Source of the DNA: Oscillospiraceae bacterium
GTDB lineage: Bacteria > Bacillota_A > Clostridia > Oscillospirales > Ruminococcaceae
DNA length: 11,741 nt
NCBI GenBank assembly: GCA_017829075.1
Contig: JAGAJA010000116.1
Span: 1 to 11,741 of the forward strand
Direction: 5' to 3'
Below, piece after piece: positions 5,686 through 11,741 of the stretch. Each line of letters begins with the position of its first letter. The first letter of the stretch is position 1. Under the pieces are notes generated by a model. That model was not told where the DNA came from. It saw nothing but the letters and a program-made list of their open reading frames with translations, and searched no databases. The translations under genes were made by a program, and so were the position numbers.

Positions 5686-6261
5686 TTATAGGTCTTTCAA
5701 AATAATGATCGGAATAGGCGGACAATTCGGGCGATTGACAAAGGGCATCTCGATGACCGTGTATCTGCTGCTGTCGATAGTCGGGAGATATTCGAGCAGC
5801 GCGTCACGCTCCTCGAAGCCGGTTTCCCTGCCGTAATAGATGATGAGCGTCATAATTCCACCGCTTTTCAGCAGCTTCAAGCCCTGCTCTATCGCCGGAA
5901 TACTGGTGCTTTTGCTGGTGAAAATATTGTGGTCGCCCTTTGGCAGCCAGCCAAAGTTAAAGGTTATGCAGGAAACGCTGTTTTCCTCGAACAGCTCCGC
6001 CATCTCGCTGTGGCTTTTAAGGAGTACATCTGTGCGCTCCGTCATGCCGTTGGCGGCAAGCAGCGCTTTTGTGCTGTCCACCGCGTCCTGCTGGATATCG
6101 AAAGCCGTCACATGACCGCTTTCCCCCACTAGCTGCGCCAGAAACAGCGTGTCGTTGCCACGTCCCGCAGTCGCGTCAATGCAGATGTCCCCCGGCTGCA
6201 CCTTTTCCTTTATTATTCTGTGAATGATGTTGAGTGCGCTGAAATGCTTTCTGGGATCCAT
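5686..6261 (-). CDS. mnmM: tRNA mnm5s2U34 methyltransferase MnmM (YtqB family)
   Basis: This is a class I SAM-dependent methyltransferase of the family once labelled rRNA methylase, whose B. subtilis member YtqB is now known as MnmM. It adds the last methyl group of 5-methylaminomethyl-2-thiouridine at the wobble position of tRNAs for Lys, Glu and Gln. Visible features are the SAM-binding motif I DATAGRGNDT (29-38), the acidic residue D55 ending strand 2 (AFDIQ), and the family signature NFGWLPKGDHN (102-112). The 191 residues match the family length. The ATG at 6261 was chosen because CTCCTCC on the plus strand (GGAGGAG in the message, 6265-6271) sits just ahead of it; an in-frame TTG at 6273 lies within that ribosome binding site. 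The gene starts 14 bases after hisC ends, so the two are co-transcribed. Confidence 0.85.
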   Translation of the reverse strand: MDPRKHFSALNIIHRIIKEKVQPGDICIDATAGRGNDTLFLAQLVGESGHVTAFDIQQDAVDSTKALLAANGMTERTDVLLKSHSEMAELFEENSVSCITFNFGWLPKGDHNIFTSKSTSIPAIEQGLKLLKSGGIMTLIIYYGRETGFEERDALLEYLPTIDSSRYTVIEMPFVNRPNCPPIPIIILKDL

Positions 6262-6275
6262 GATCTCCTCCAAAT

Positions 6276-7325
6276 TCAGATGTAATCTCTGAGAGCTGAG
6301 ATGAGAGCGTCTATCTCCTCGTCGGTGCCGATCGTAATTCTCAGGCGGTTGTCAATGCGCTTCTTTGAGAAATAACGGACATAGATATCCCTTGTCTTGA
6401 GGTACTCCTGAATGTCCTTTGCGCGGTATTTGCTGTGTTCCGCGAATAGGAAGTTTGTAGAGCTGTCAGCAACATCAAAGCCCATGCCGCGAAGCTCCTC
6501 CGCAAGCCTTTCGCGGGTCGCCATGACGCGCTGAATGGTTGCTCTGAAATACTCCTCGTCCTCCACCGAAGCCACTCCCGCTGCGATAGCAACGCTGTCC
6601 AGCGGATAGGAATTGTAGCTGTCCTTTGCGGCGTACAGCGCGGAGATTATCTCGGCATTTCCCAGCGCGTAGCCAATTCTCATGCCCGCCATTGACCGGG
6701 ATTTTGAGAAAGTCTGCACCACTACAAGGTTCTCGTATTCTTTCAGCAGCGGCACCGCCGAAGTCCCTCCGAAATCCACATACGCCTCGTCCGCAATAAC
6801 CACGCTGTCCGGATTTGCGTCCAGAATTTCCCGCATGAAATCAAGCCCCCTGCCGATGCTGGTAGGCGCGTTAGGATTTGCGATGACAACACCGCCGTTG
6901 GGACGCTTGTAGTCCGCAGCGTTTATGTTGTAGCTCTCGTCCACCGAAATGGTTTCATACGGAATGCGCAGCATATCGCACCACACCGGGTAAAAGGAAT
7001 ATGTAATATCCGGGTAGATCACCGGCTTGTCCGAGTTAAAAAACGCACGGAAGCACAGCGCCAGCACATCGTCCGAGCCGTTTCCGAGAAATACATTCTC
7101 ACGGCTCAGCCCAAACCGCTTGGCAAGGGCGTTCGCAAGGGGCTTTGCGTTCGCGTCCGGGTACTTTTTCAGACTGCCGCCTCTGAACTGCTCTATCGCC
7201 CGAATAACCCCCGGCGCGGGAGGGTAGGGATTTTCGTTGGCGTTTAGCTTGATGAAATCGGTCTTGTTAGGCTGCTCGCCGGCAACGTAGGGTTCTATCT
7301 TGATCAGATTATCTTTCCAGCTCAT
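6276..7325 (-). CDS. hisC: Histidinol-phosphate aminotransferase
   Basis: HisC is a PLP enzyme that converts imidazole-acetol phosphate and glutamate to histidinol phosphate in histidine synthesis. Related enzymes also transaminate aromatic precursors. The sequence shows the family's LNANENPYPPAP start, the GNGSDD phosphate-binding motif, PNAPTS, DEAYVDF with the PLP-ring aspartate, FSKSRSMAGMRIG with Schiff-base lysine K208, and RITIG near the end. At 349 residues it is full length. ATG 7325 is preferred over an upstream in-frame codon because AAAGGAG lies 8 bases ahead of it. No other his gene is present here, so specificity for histidine rather than phenylalanine/tyrosine is not certain. 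An intrinsic terminator lies 28 bases before the start codon. Confidence 0.88.
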   Translation of the reverse strand: MSWKDNLIKIEPYVAGEQPNKTDFIKLNANENPYPPAPGVIRAIEQFRGGSLKKYPDANAKPLANALAKRFGLSRENVFLGNGSDDVLALCFRAFFNSDKPVIYPDITYSFYPVWCDMLRIPYETISVDESYNINAADYKRPNGGVVIANPNAPTSIGRGLDFMREILDANPDSVVIADEAYVDFGGTSAVPLLKEYENLVVVQTFSKSRSMAGMRIGYALGNAEIISALYAAKDSYNSYPLDSVAIAAGVASVEDEEYFRATIQRVMATRERLAEELRGMGFDVADSSTNFLFAEHSKYRAKDIQEYLKTRDIYVRYFSKKRIDNRLRITIGTDEEIDALISALRDYI

Positions 7326-7339
7326 GGGAATTGCTCCTT

Positions 7340-7388
7340 TCTCAAAAAACAAAAGCAGGCGGACGACCCTAAAGTCACCCGCCTGCTT
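7340..7388 (-). terminator. Intrinsic terminator between the CD1247-type gene and hisC
   Basis: AAGCAGGCGG (7353-7362) and CCGCCTGCTT (7379-7388) form a perfect 10-bp stem. On the minus strand it is followed by TTTTGTTTTTTGAG. It ends transcripts coming from efp and the CD1247-type gene and lies directly before the hisC ribosome binding site. A TATAAT on the minus strand (7392-7397) lies just upstream of the hairpin with only a poor -35 match, so hisC transcripts may even start at the hairpin base. Confidence 0.85.
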
Positions 7389-7405
7389 GTAATTATAGGC
7401 ACGGA

Positions 7406-7813
7406 TTATTCAGCGTCGTCATCATCAAGAGAGAACTCCAGATGCGCGCCGCAGTTGGGGCAGTCAAGCTGCTCGCCTGCCGCCTGGTCATAGTCGAAGC
7501 GGATAGTGTTGCCGCACTTCGGACAGGTGGTTTCGTACATTTCGTCGATCTCCTCGTCGAAATCATCGTCATCATACTCGTCCTCGTCGTCTATGCCGTA
7601 TACCTCGTCCTCAAGGTCGGTAACGCTTTCCTCAAGGTCGGTCATTACGTCTGCAACATCGTCCAGCTCCTCATCGACCTCTGCGAGGTTTTCAGCGATA
7701 TCGCCGAGAACGTCCACGATAGCGGCAAGAACCTTGCCCTCCTTGGTGGACTCGTCCAGAGCCAGACCCTCAGCCAGACCCTTGATATAAGATACCTTTT
7801 CACCGATAGTCAT
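7406..7813 (-). CDS. CD1247-type acidic zinc-ribbon protein
   Basis: The 135-residue protein starts MTIGEKVSYIKGLAEGL, the N-terminus of the clostridial CD1247 family, which is commonly encoded directly after efp. Residues 1-70 form a probably coiled-coil helical segment. A strongly acidic stretch follows (about 74-92, DDEDEYDDDDFDEEIDE), then a C-terminal zinc ribbon with C97, C100, C118 and C121 (CPKCG, CPNCG). The function is unknown. The acid-rich linker with a zinc ribbon suggests a role near nucleic acid or RNA polymerase, but this is speculation. An AAGGAAGG ribosome binding site precedes ATG 7813; a possible earlier start at 7840 lacks one. The gene lies 54 bases after efp with no terminator between, so they are probably co-transcribed. 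Confidence 0.8.
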   Translation of the reverse strand: MTIGEKVSYIKGLAEGLALDESTKEGKVLAAIVDVLGDIAENLAEVDEELDDVADVMTDLEESVTDLEDEVYGIDDEDEYDDDDFDEEIDEMYETTCPKCGNTIRFDYDQAAGEQLDCPNCGAHLEFSLDDDDAE

Positions 7814-7867
7814 AATGATCCTTCCTTTCCTGTCGGGCATACCGTCCGATCAAAAGAATTCAACTGA

Positions 7868-8428
7868 TTACTTAACTCTTTCCATATATTCGCCGGTTCT
7901 GGTGTCAATACGGATAGTCTCACCCTCGTTGATGAACAGCGGAACGCGGATCTCAGCGCCGGTCTCCAGAGTTGCGGGCTTGGTAGCGTTGGTAGCTGTG
8001 TTGCCTGCGAAGCCGGGGTCGGTCTGGGTGATCTGAAGCTCTACAAAGTTCGGAGGCTCAACGCCGAATACCTTGCCCTTGTAGGACAGAACCTTGCACA
8101 CCATGTTTTCCTTGACGAACTTGAAGTTATCGCCAACATCAGAAGCGTTTACGGGGATATCCTCGTAGGTCTCGGAATCCATGAAGTGATAAAGCTCGCC
8201 GTCGGAATAGGTGTATTCCATATCCTTTCTCTCAACGTAAGCGGTGGGGAACTTGGCGGTAGGGTTGTAGGTCTTTTCAACCACAGATCCGGTAATTACG
8301 TTTCTTACCTTTGTTCTTACGAACGCCGCGCCCTTGCCGGGCTTAACGTGCTGGAACTCGATGATCTGCATTACATTGCCGTCTTCCTCGAATGTCATGC
8401 CATTTCTGAAATCTCCTGCTGTGATCAT
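7868..8428 (-). CDS. efp: Translation elongation factor P
   Basis: EF-P binds between the P and E sites of stalled ribosomes and promotes peptide bond formation at proline runs. The 186-residue length matches, with an N-terminal KOW-like domain and two OB domains. The loop that reaches the peptidyl-transferase centre reads [10 protein letters not shown] with K32 at its tip, the residue modified in bacteria that modify EF-P at lysine. The C-terminal signature region ([20 protein letters not shown]) is intact. GGAGG at 8438-8442 precedes the start by 9 bases. The gene has its own promoter and a leader of about 110 bases, and probably drives the CD1247-type gene as well. Confidence 0.97.
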   Translation of the reverse strand: MITAGDFRNGMTFEEDGNVMQIIEFQHVKPGKGAAFVRTKVRNVITGSVVEKTYNPTAKFPTAYVERKDMEYTYSDGELYHFMDSETYEDIPVNASDVGDNFKFVKENMVCKVLSYKGKVFGVEPPNFVELQITQTDPGFAGNTATNATKPATLETGAEIRVPLFINEGETIRIDTRTGEYMERVK

Positions 8429-8488
8429 AGTAGGGAACCTCCAATTAATCTTGTATTATTATGCGGCGCTTTCGAAACTTTATGCTGC

Positions 8489-8509
8489 GCCGGTTTATCC
8501 CGAACCGGC
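8489..8509 (-). promoter_or_regulatory. Leader hairpin of efp
   Basis: GCCGGTT (8489-8495) and AACCGGC (8503-8509) form a perfect 7-bp stem with a 7-base loop in the efp leader. A neighbouring GGCGC/GCGCC pairing (GGCGC overlapping this stem) can compete with it. On the minus strand no T-run follows, so it is not a terminator of the upstream gene. Its role is unknown. Confidence 0.45.
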
Positions 8510-8544
8510 TTTTCAAAAACCTGTCCGAATAATCTATCTATTCT

Positions 8545-8573
8545 ATTTTACCCTATATCGTCGAATTTTTCAA
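8545..8573 (-). promoter_or_regulatory. Promoter of efp
   Basis: On the minus strand, TTGAAA (8568-8573) and TAAAAT (8545-8550) are separated by 17 bases. The predicted transcription start is near 8538. It lies in the 172-base gap after the M24 peptidase gene, in which no GC-rich terminator hairpin was found, so read-through from upstream is also possible. Confidence 0.8.
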
Positions 8574-8600
8574 GCCCTTTTTATAAAAAAACAGGAAAAA

Positions 8601-9671
8601 TTATATGTGAATAAGGTTTTTTGTGGATTTTGTGAGTACATCACACCCATTTTCTGTAACTACTACCATATCTTCTATACGGACTCCGTATTTTCCGGAG
8701 ATATACGCGCCGGGTTCAACGGTGACGATCATGCCGGGTTTCAGCATTGAACGGCTGCGCTGGGACAGGGTGGGCTGTTCGTGGATCTCAAGACCAACTC
8801 CGTGACCCAGACCATGCCCGAAATACTTGTCAAAGCCGCCCCAAGCCGCCAGAGTAGCTCTTGCAACGCTGTCAACAACCTTGCCGTTTATACCGGGCTT
8901 TACCGCCTTAATTCCGTCCATATTCGCGTAATACACCGTGTCATACAGCTTCTCCATTTCCGAGGAGACCTTACCCACCGCCAGAGTTCTTGTCATGTCG
9001 CTGTGGTAGCTGTCCACCACCGCGCCGAAATCCAGCGTCAGGAACTCGCCCTCGCACAGCTTCTTGTCGGTGGGGACTGCGTGCGGGGAAGCGGAATTCA
9101 CTCCGGAGGCGGCGATAGTTTCAAAGGAAAGGTCGTCCGCGCCGCAGTCCATCATGTAATAATTCAACAGCGCAGCCACCTGCTTTTCGGTCATGTCCCG
9201 GCTGATGTTGTCGATAAGCCGCTCGAACGCTCTCTCCGCAATTCGCTGCGCCTTGACTATCAGCGCGACCTCCTCCTCGGTCTTGATGATACGCATATCC
9301 CAGATGAACTGTGACAGTGACGAGGACGCGTCAAGCTCCACGAAATGCAGCTTCTCCCGATAATCAGCGTATTCCGTAAGGGTCATGTAGTCGCTCTCGA
9401 TCATCAGGCGGCGGATATTGTGCTTCAGAAGCAGCTCGGAAAGCTGAGTCCTCATGTCCTCAAGCAGTATCACCCGGCAGTCCTTGACGCGCTGCTTCGC
9501 CTTGTCAAAATAGCGGGAATCAATGATAAGGTAGCTCTGCTCCCGTGTCACAAGTATTACCCCCGCGGAGGACTTGAAGCCGCAGAAATATCGTCTGCTC
9601 ACGTCAGAGGTGATAAGCGCGCCGATCGTTTCATTCGGAAGCATATTCTGCAATATCTCTATATTAGTCAT
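8601..9671 (-). CDS. M24-family Xaa-Pro peptidase
   Basis: This is a cytoplasmic dinuclear-metal peptidase of the pita-bread fold that removes N-terminal residues before proline or splits Xaa-Pro dipeptides. The N-terminal domain (about 1-120) is of creatinase type. In the catalytic domain, the metal ligands are recognisable as D214 and D225 (LDFG and SDMTRT), the histidine in GHGLGHGVG, and the glutamates of VTVEPGAY and [13 protein letters not shown] is also conserved. At 356 residues it matches the PepQ/YqhT-type peptidases often encoded before efp. ATG 9671 is favoured by AGGTGG 6 bases ahead; a GTG at 9680 has no such site. The gene overlaps the end of aroQ by 8 bases, which points to translational coupling. 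Dipeptidase versus aminopeptidase activity cannot be decided from sequence. Confidence 0.92.
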   Translation of the reverse strand: MTNIEILQNMLPNETIGALITSDVSRRYFCGFKSSAGVILVTREQSYLIIDSRYFDKAKQRVKDCRVILLEDMRTQLSELLLKHNIRRLMIESDYMTLTEYADYREKLHFVELDASSSLSQFIWDMRIIKTEEEVALIVKAQRIAERAFERLIDNISRDMTEKQVAALLNYYMMDCGADDLSFETIAASGVNSASPHAVPTDKKLCEGEFLTLDFGAVVDSYHSDMTRTLAVGKVSSEMEKLYDTVYYANMDGIKAVKPGINGKVVDSVARATLAAWGGFDKYFGHGLGHGVGLEIHEQPTLSQRSRSMLKPGMIVTVEPGAYISGKYGVRIEDMVVVTENGCDVLTKSTKNLIHI

Positions 9672-10110
9672 GTGAGCCACCTAAGATATTATCCAGCGCA
9701 TAAAGTCCCAGAGTGTAGCTAAAGCTGCCGAAGCCCGCGATGCTGCCCCGGCACACCGGCGCGATCACGGAATTTTTCCGGAACTCGTCCCGGCTGTTGA
9801 CATTGGACAGGTGGACTTCGATGACCGGTATCTTTATCGCCGCGATAGCGTCCCGGATAGCATAGCTGTAATGAGTGTACGCACCCGCGTTGAGGATAAC
9901 TCCGGCGCAGTCCAGCCGCGATTCGTGCAGACGGTCGATTATTCCGCCCTCGGAGTTGCTCTGGAAAAACACCGGCTCATAACCCATAGACCTCGCCTTT
10001 TCGTCAAGCGCGTCGTTAATGGAATTCAGCGTTTCACTGCCGTAGATGTTCGGCTCACGCTCGCCGAGAAGATTGAGGTTAGGCCCGTTCATTATAAGGA
10101 TCTTTTTCAT
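9664..10110 (-). CDS. aroQ: Type II 3-dehydroquinate dehydratase
   Basis: AroQ removes water from 3-dehydroquinate to give 3-dehydroshikimate, the third step of the shikimate pathway. The 148 residues match the family. Motifs in order are NGPNLNLLGERE (8-19) with catalytic R18, Y23 in the lid region, NAGAYTHYS (74-82), and HLSNVNSRDEFRKNS (100-114) with catalytic H100 and the substrate-binding arginines. ATG 10110 was chosen because a GGGGGT ribosome binding site lies just upstream; a possible TTG start further upstream would bury it. It begins 14 bases after the TIM barrel gene and overlaps the peptidase gene at its end, as part of one operon. No other shikimate gene is in the window. Confidence 0.95.
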   Translation of the reverse strand: MKKILIMNGPNLNLLGEREPNIYGSETLNSINDALDEKARSMGYEPVFFQSNSEGGIIDRLHESRLDCAGVILNAGAYTHYSYAIRDAIAAIKIPVIEVHLSNVNSRDEFRKNSVIAPVCRGSIAGFGSFSYTLGLYALDNILGGSHD

Positions 10111-10124
10111 AATAATTACCCCCG

Positions 10125-10967
10125 TCAAAGGCTTTCATAATAACGCTTCATTTCCGCCGCGTCCTCCGCCTGCGTCCCGGCGGACTCGCAGATTATCGAC
10201 GGCTGCATATTGCGCTTTCGTATCTCCTGCATGAGCGGCTGATACTCCGGCCCGAACTGCGTGTCCTCAAAGGTCAGGTGCCGCTTCTCGCCGCCCTCGG
10301 TGAATTCTATCCGGCTGAAATGAATGTGCATATTATTGAGCCGCTCTGTACCGAGCTTGTCCGCGATAAGATCAAGCATTCCGGCGTAGTCCTCCTGGCT
10401 GGTTATCCCGCCGTGGGTTCTCGCGTAGAGATGCCCGAAATCCACCGTCGGCAGAAATCTCTCGTCCACGCCGCACAGCTCCAGAACCTCTTCAAGAGTG
10501 CCAAGCTGATTTATCTTGCCCATGGTTTCCGGGCATATGATGATTTCCGAAAGCCCCAGACTGTCCAGCTTTTCCTGCGCAAGGCGGAGCGTGTCCTTCG
10601 CAAGCTCGGTCGCCTGCTCCCTCGTCATTTTGGAGCAGCTTCCGCTGTGTACCACGATTTTCCTTGCGCCGACGGAATGAGCCGCCTGCGCCGACTGCAC
10701 GATGTAATCCACGCTTTTGAGCCGTGTTTCCTCCTCGACAGAGGAAAGAGAGATGAAATACGGCGCGTGGAGAGTGACATAAATCCCATGCTCCTTTGCA
10801 AGTCCAGGAAGAAGCGCAGGAGTCTTTTCCGACAGGCGCACTCCCCTGCCGCACTCTATTTCATAGCCGTTAAGTCCCAGTCCTGCGAGATACTCCGGAA
10901 GCTGCTCAGGGAATTTGCGCTTTCCCCAGCTTTCGGAGTTGCCCCCCGGCCCGAATGAAATGCCCAT
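10125..10967 (-). CDS. Endonuclease IV-like TIM barrel protein
   Basis: The 280-residue protein belongs to the AP endonuclease 2/xylose isomerase-like TIM barrel superfamily. Aligning by motif to E. coli endonuclease IV (Nfo), most ligands of its zinc cluster have a counterpart at nearly the same position. These are H67 (LHAPY), H107 (VVHSG), E147 (CPETMGK), D176 and H179 (VDFGH), H214 (MHIHF), H230 (KRHL) and E261 (CES). The ligand corresponding to Nfo Asp229 is replaced by K228. It may repair abasic DNA as Nfo does, or may act on another phosphorylated or sugar substrate; the changed ligand makes a plain nfo label unsafe. It follows yqeG by 12 bases with an AGGAGAG ribosome binding site and precedes aroQ by 14 bases. 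Confidence 0.82.
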   Translation of the reverse strand: MGISFGPGGNSESWGKRKFPEQLPEYLAGLGLNGYEIECGRGVRLSEKTPALLPGLAKEHGIYVTLHAPYFISLSSVEEETRLKSVDYIVQSAQAAHSVGARKIVVHSGSCSKMTREQATELAKDTLRLAQEKLDSLGLSEIIICPETMGKINQLGTLEEVLELCGVDERFLPTVDFGHLYARTHGGITSQEDYAGMLDLIADKLGTERLNNMHIHFSRIEFTEGGEKRHLTFEDTQFGPEYQPLMQEIRKRNMQPSIICESAGTQAEDAAEMKRYYESL

Positions 10968-10979
10968 TTACTTCTCTCC

Positions 10980-11477
10980 TCACTTCTCCAGTTTTGAATA
11001 ATCCCGGTGGAATACAACGCTCTCCACCTTGCGCTTGAGCCGGAACGTCCACGTTTTTTCCAGATGGAACGGCTCCACAAGCACCGTCCGTATCCCGGCG
11101 AGATTTCCCGCCATGACGTCGGTGAATATCTGGTCGCCCACCACCAGCGCCTCGGACTTTTTCACGCCCATTGCCTTTACAGCGCGATTTACGCCGAAGG
11201 TAAGCGGCTTTGCGCCGTTGGCGGTGAACTCCAGCCCCAGAATTGCGGCAAGGGGCGCTACGCGCTTGTTGGTGTTGTTGGAAACCACCCGCATCTTTAT
11301 CCCAAGCCCGCGCATTTTGTCCAGCCACTCGTCCACTCCGGCTTCCGCGGCGGGATTTCCGTGCATGGAAAGCGTGTTGTCCATGTCGAGGACAAGCGCT
11401 TTCACGCCGTTTTTCTTTAAAAATTCCTCGTCGATCTGCAATACGCTTTTCAGCCAGAAGGTAGGCTTAAACAGCAT
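10980..11477 (-). CDS. yqeG: YqeG-family HAD IIIA phosphatase
   Basis: This is a small cytoplasmic haloacid-dehalogenase-type phosphatase. Motif I is DMDNTL with nucleophile D31 and acid/base D33. Motif II lies in VVSNN (64-68), K90 is the motif III lysine, and GDQIFTDVMAGN (114-125) supplies the Mg-binding aspartates D115 and D120. At 165 residues it matches YqeG of B. subtilis and its relatives; the physiological substrate is not established. ATG 11477 is chosen because GGAGGG lies 5 bases upstream; in-frame starts further upstream (to 11570) run into the rpsU terminator hairpin and are improbable. It is the first gene of the yqeG-TIM-aroQ-pepP group. No clear promoter was found between it and rpsU. 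Confidence 0.92.
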   Translation of the reverse strand: MLFKPTFWLKSVLQIDEEFLKKNGVKALVLDMDNTLSMHGNPAAEAGVDEWLDKMRGLGIKMRVVSNNTNKRVAPLAAILGLEFTANGAKPLTFGVNRAVKAMGVKKSEALVVGDQIFTDVMAGNLAGIRTVLVEPFHLEKTWTFRLKRKVESVVFHRDYSKLEK

Positions 11478-11521
11478 CTGCGCCCTCCTAAACATACAAT
11501 TGAGTCTCTGCATAACAATTA

Positions 11522-11546
11522 AACCGGACAGACAGTCTGCCCGGTT
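11522..11546 (-). terminator. Hairpin terminator after rpsU
   Basis: AACCGG (11522-11527) pairs with CCGGTT (11541-11546); the stem continues after one mismatch through CAG/CTG. On the minus strand it is followed by TAATTGTT, a weak T-rich tail. It probably ends most rpsU transcripts and lets part through into yqeG. Confidence 0.6.
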
Positions 11547-11584
11547 CAACCGTTGATTTTTGATCAGCACTAAGCTCAGTAAAA

Positions 11585-11741
11585 TCAGAACTTACGCTTA
11601 CGAGCAGCTTCGGACTTCTTTTTACGTTTTACCGAAGGCTTTTCGTAATGCTCTCTTTTACGAACTTCAGCAAGAACGCCGTCCCTTGCGCATGAACGCT
11701 TGAAGCGCTTGAGAGCGGTATCAAGAGATTCATTTTTGCCA
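11585..11741 (-). CDS. rpsU: 30S ribosomal protein S21, N-terminus cut by window edge
   Basis: The visible 51 residues run from [15 protein letters not shown] through the basic stretch [16 protein letters not shown] to a stop at 11585-11587. This is the complete S21 protein except for about the first six residues. S21 is a small, very basic protein of the 30S subunit near the 3' end of 16S rRNA that helps initiation. Its place ahead of yqeG or other housekeeping genes is usual in Firmicutes. Confidence 0.97.
   Translation of the reverse strand, partial: GKNESLDTALKRFKRSCARDGVLAEVRKREHYEKPSVKRKKKSEAARKRKF

Noticed and set aside
7326..7405. T-box or histidine leader-peptide attenuator before hisC
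   Set aside because: Only about 80 bases lie between genes. There is no T-box sequence, specifier stem or histidine-codon run, only a plain terminator hairpin.
7442..7867. Plus-strand frames (141 and 94 codons) opposite the CD1247-type gene
   Set aside because: They are Val/Ile-rich and Ser-rich mirror readings of an acidic Asp/Glu coding run. The minus strand shows a zinc ribbon and a known family start.
8489..8509. Terminator of the M24 peptidase gene
   Set aside because: The hairpin lies downstream of the efp promoter, and on the minus strand no T-run follows it. The T-run is only on the plus strand, where no gene ends.
9345..9722. Plus-strand frames opposite the M24 peptidase, aroQ, TIM barrel and yqeG genes
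   Set aside because: All lie opposite genes with intact catalytic motifs and lack ribosome binding sites and recognisable domains.
11478..11570. Longer N-terminus for YqeG starting at 11570
   Set aside because: The extra 31 residues are encoded by the rpsU terminator hairpin and the yqeG ribosome binding site. The family begins MLFKP-like at 11477.
1..11741. CRISPR array, tRNA/rRNA genes, prophage or toxin-antitoxin system
   Set aside because: No regularly spaced repeats, cloverleaf or rRNA sequence, integrase or phage structural genes, or paired toxin-antitoxin frames were seen on either strand.

Overview
The window looks like chromosomal DNA of a low-to-moderate GC Firmicute, most likely a gut-type clostridium of the Ruminococcaceae/Oscillospiraceae. 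This is inferred from the gene set and from consensus sigma-A promoters with strong GGAGG-type ribosome binding sites. Relevant genes are a YqeG-type phosphatase, type II dehydroquinase, M24 peptidase, EF-P followed by a CD1247-type protein, MnmM and S21. No species can be named from sequence reading alone.

Layout. Positions 1-140 hold the 5' end of a minus-strand IS1-like transposase gene with a strong promoter, probably one end of an insertion element. Positions 141-330 have no convincing gene. From 335 to about 2632 runs a plus-strand accessory operon: a perfect TTGACA-17-TATAAT promoter, a TetR-type repressor, then three small membrane proteins, the second being a DUF2871 protein. The same 15-bp palindrome lies at the promoter and again just before the first membrane gene. 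A bidirectional terminator ends the operon. From there on every gene is on the minus strand. In order of transcription (right to left) they are: S21 (cut by the window edge), YqeG phosphatase, an endonuclease IV-like TIM barrel protein, aroQ, an M24 Xaa-Pro peptidase, efp, a CD1247-type zinc-ribbon protein, hisC, mnmM and a 947-residue zinc-ribbon membrane protein.

How the genes work together. The right half is a housekeeping block: translation (rpsU, efp, mnmM), shikimate and histidine synthesis (aroQ, hisC), peptide turnover and possible DNA repair. Tight spacing or overlap indicates co-transcription of yqeG-TIM-aroQ-pepP, of efp-CD1247 and of hisC-mnmM. Terminators or new promoters separate these groups. 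The left operon is the least understood part and the best candidate for an undescribed system. It is a TetR-controlled set of three membrane proteins, with histidines inside the membrane segments of the DUF2871 protein. Two irregularities stand out: the repressor seems to begin at an ATA codon, and the first membrane gene carries a frameshift near its 3' end.
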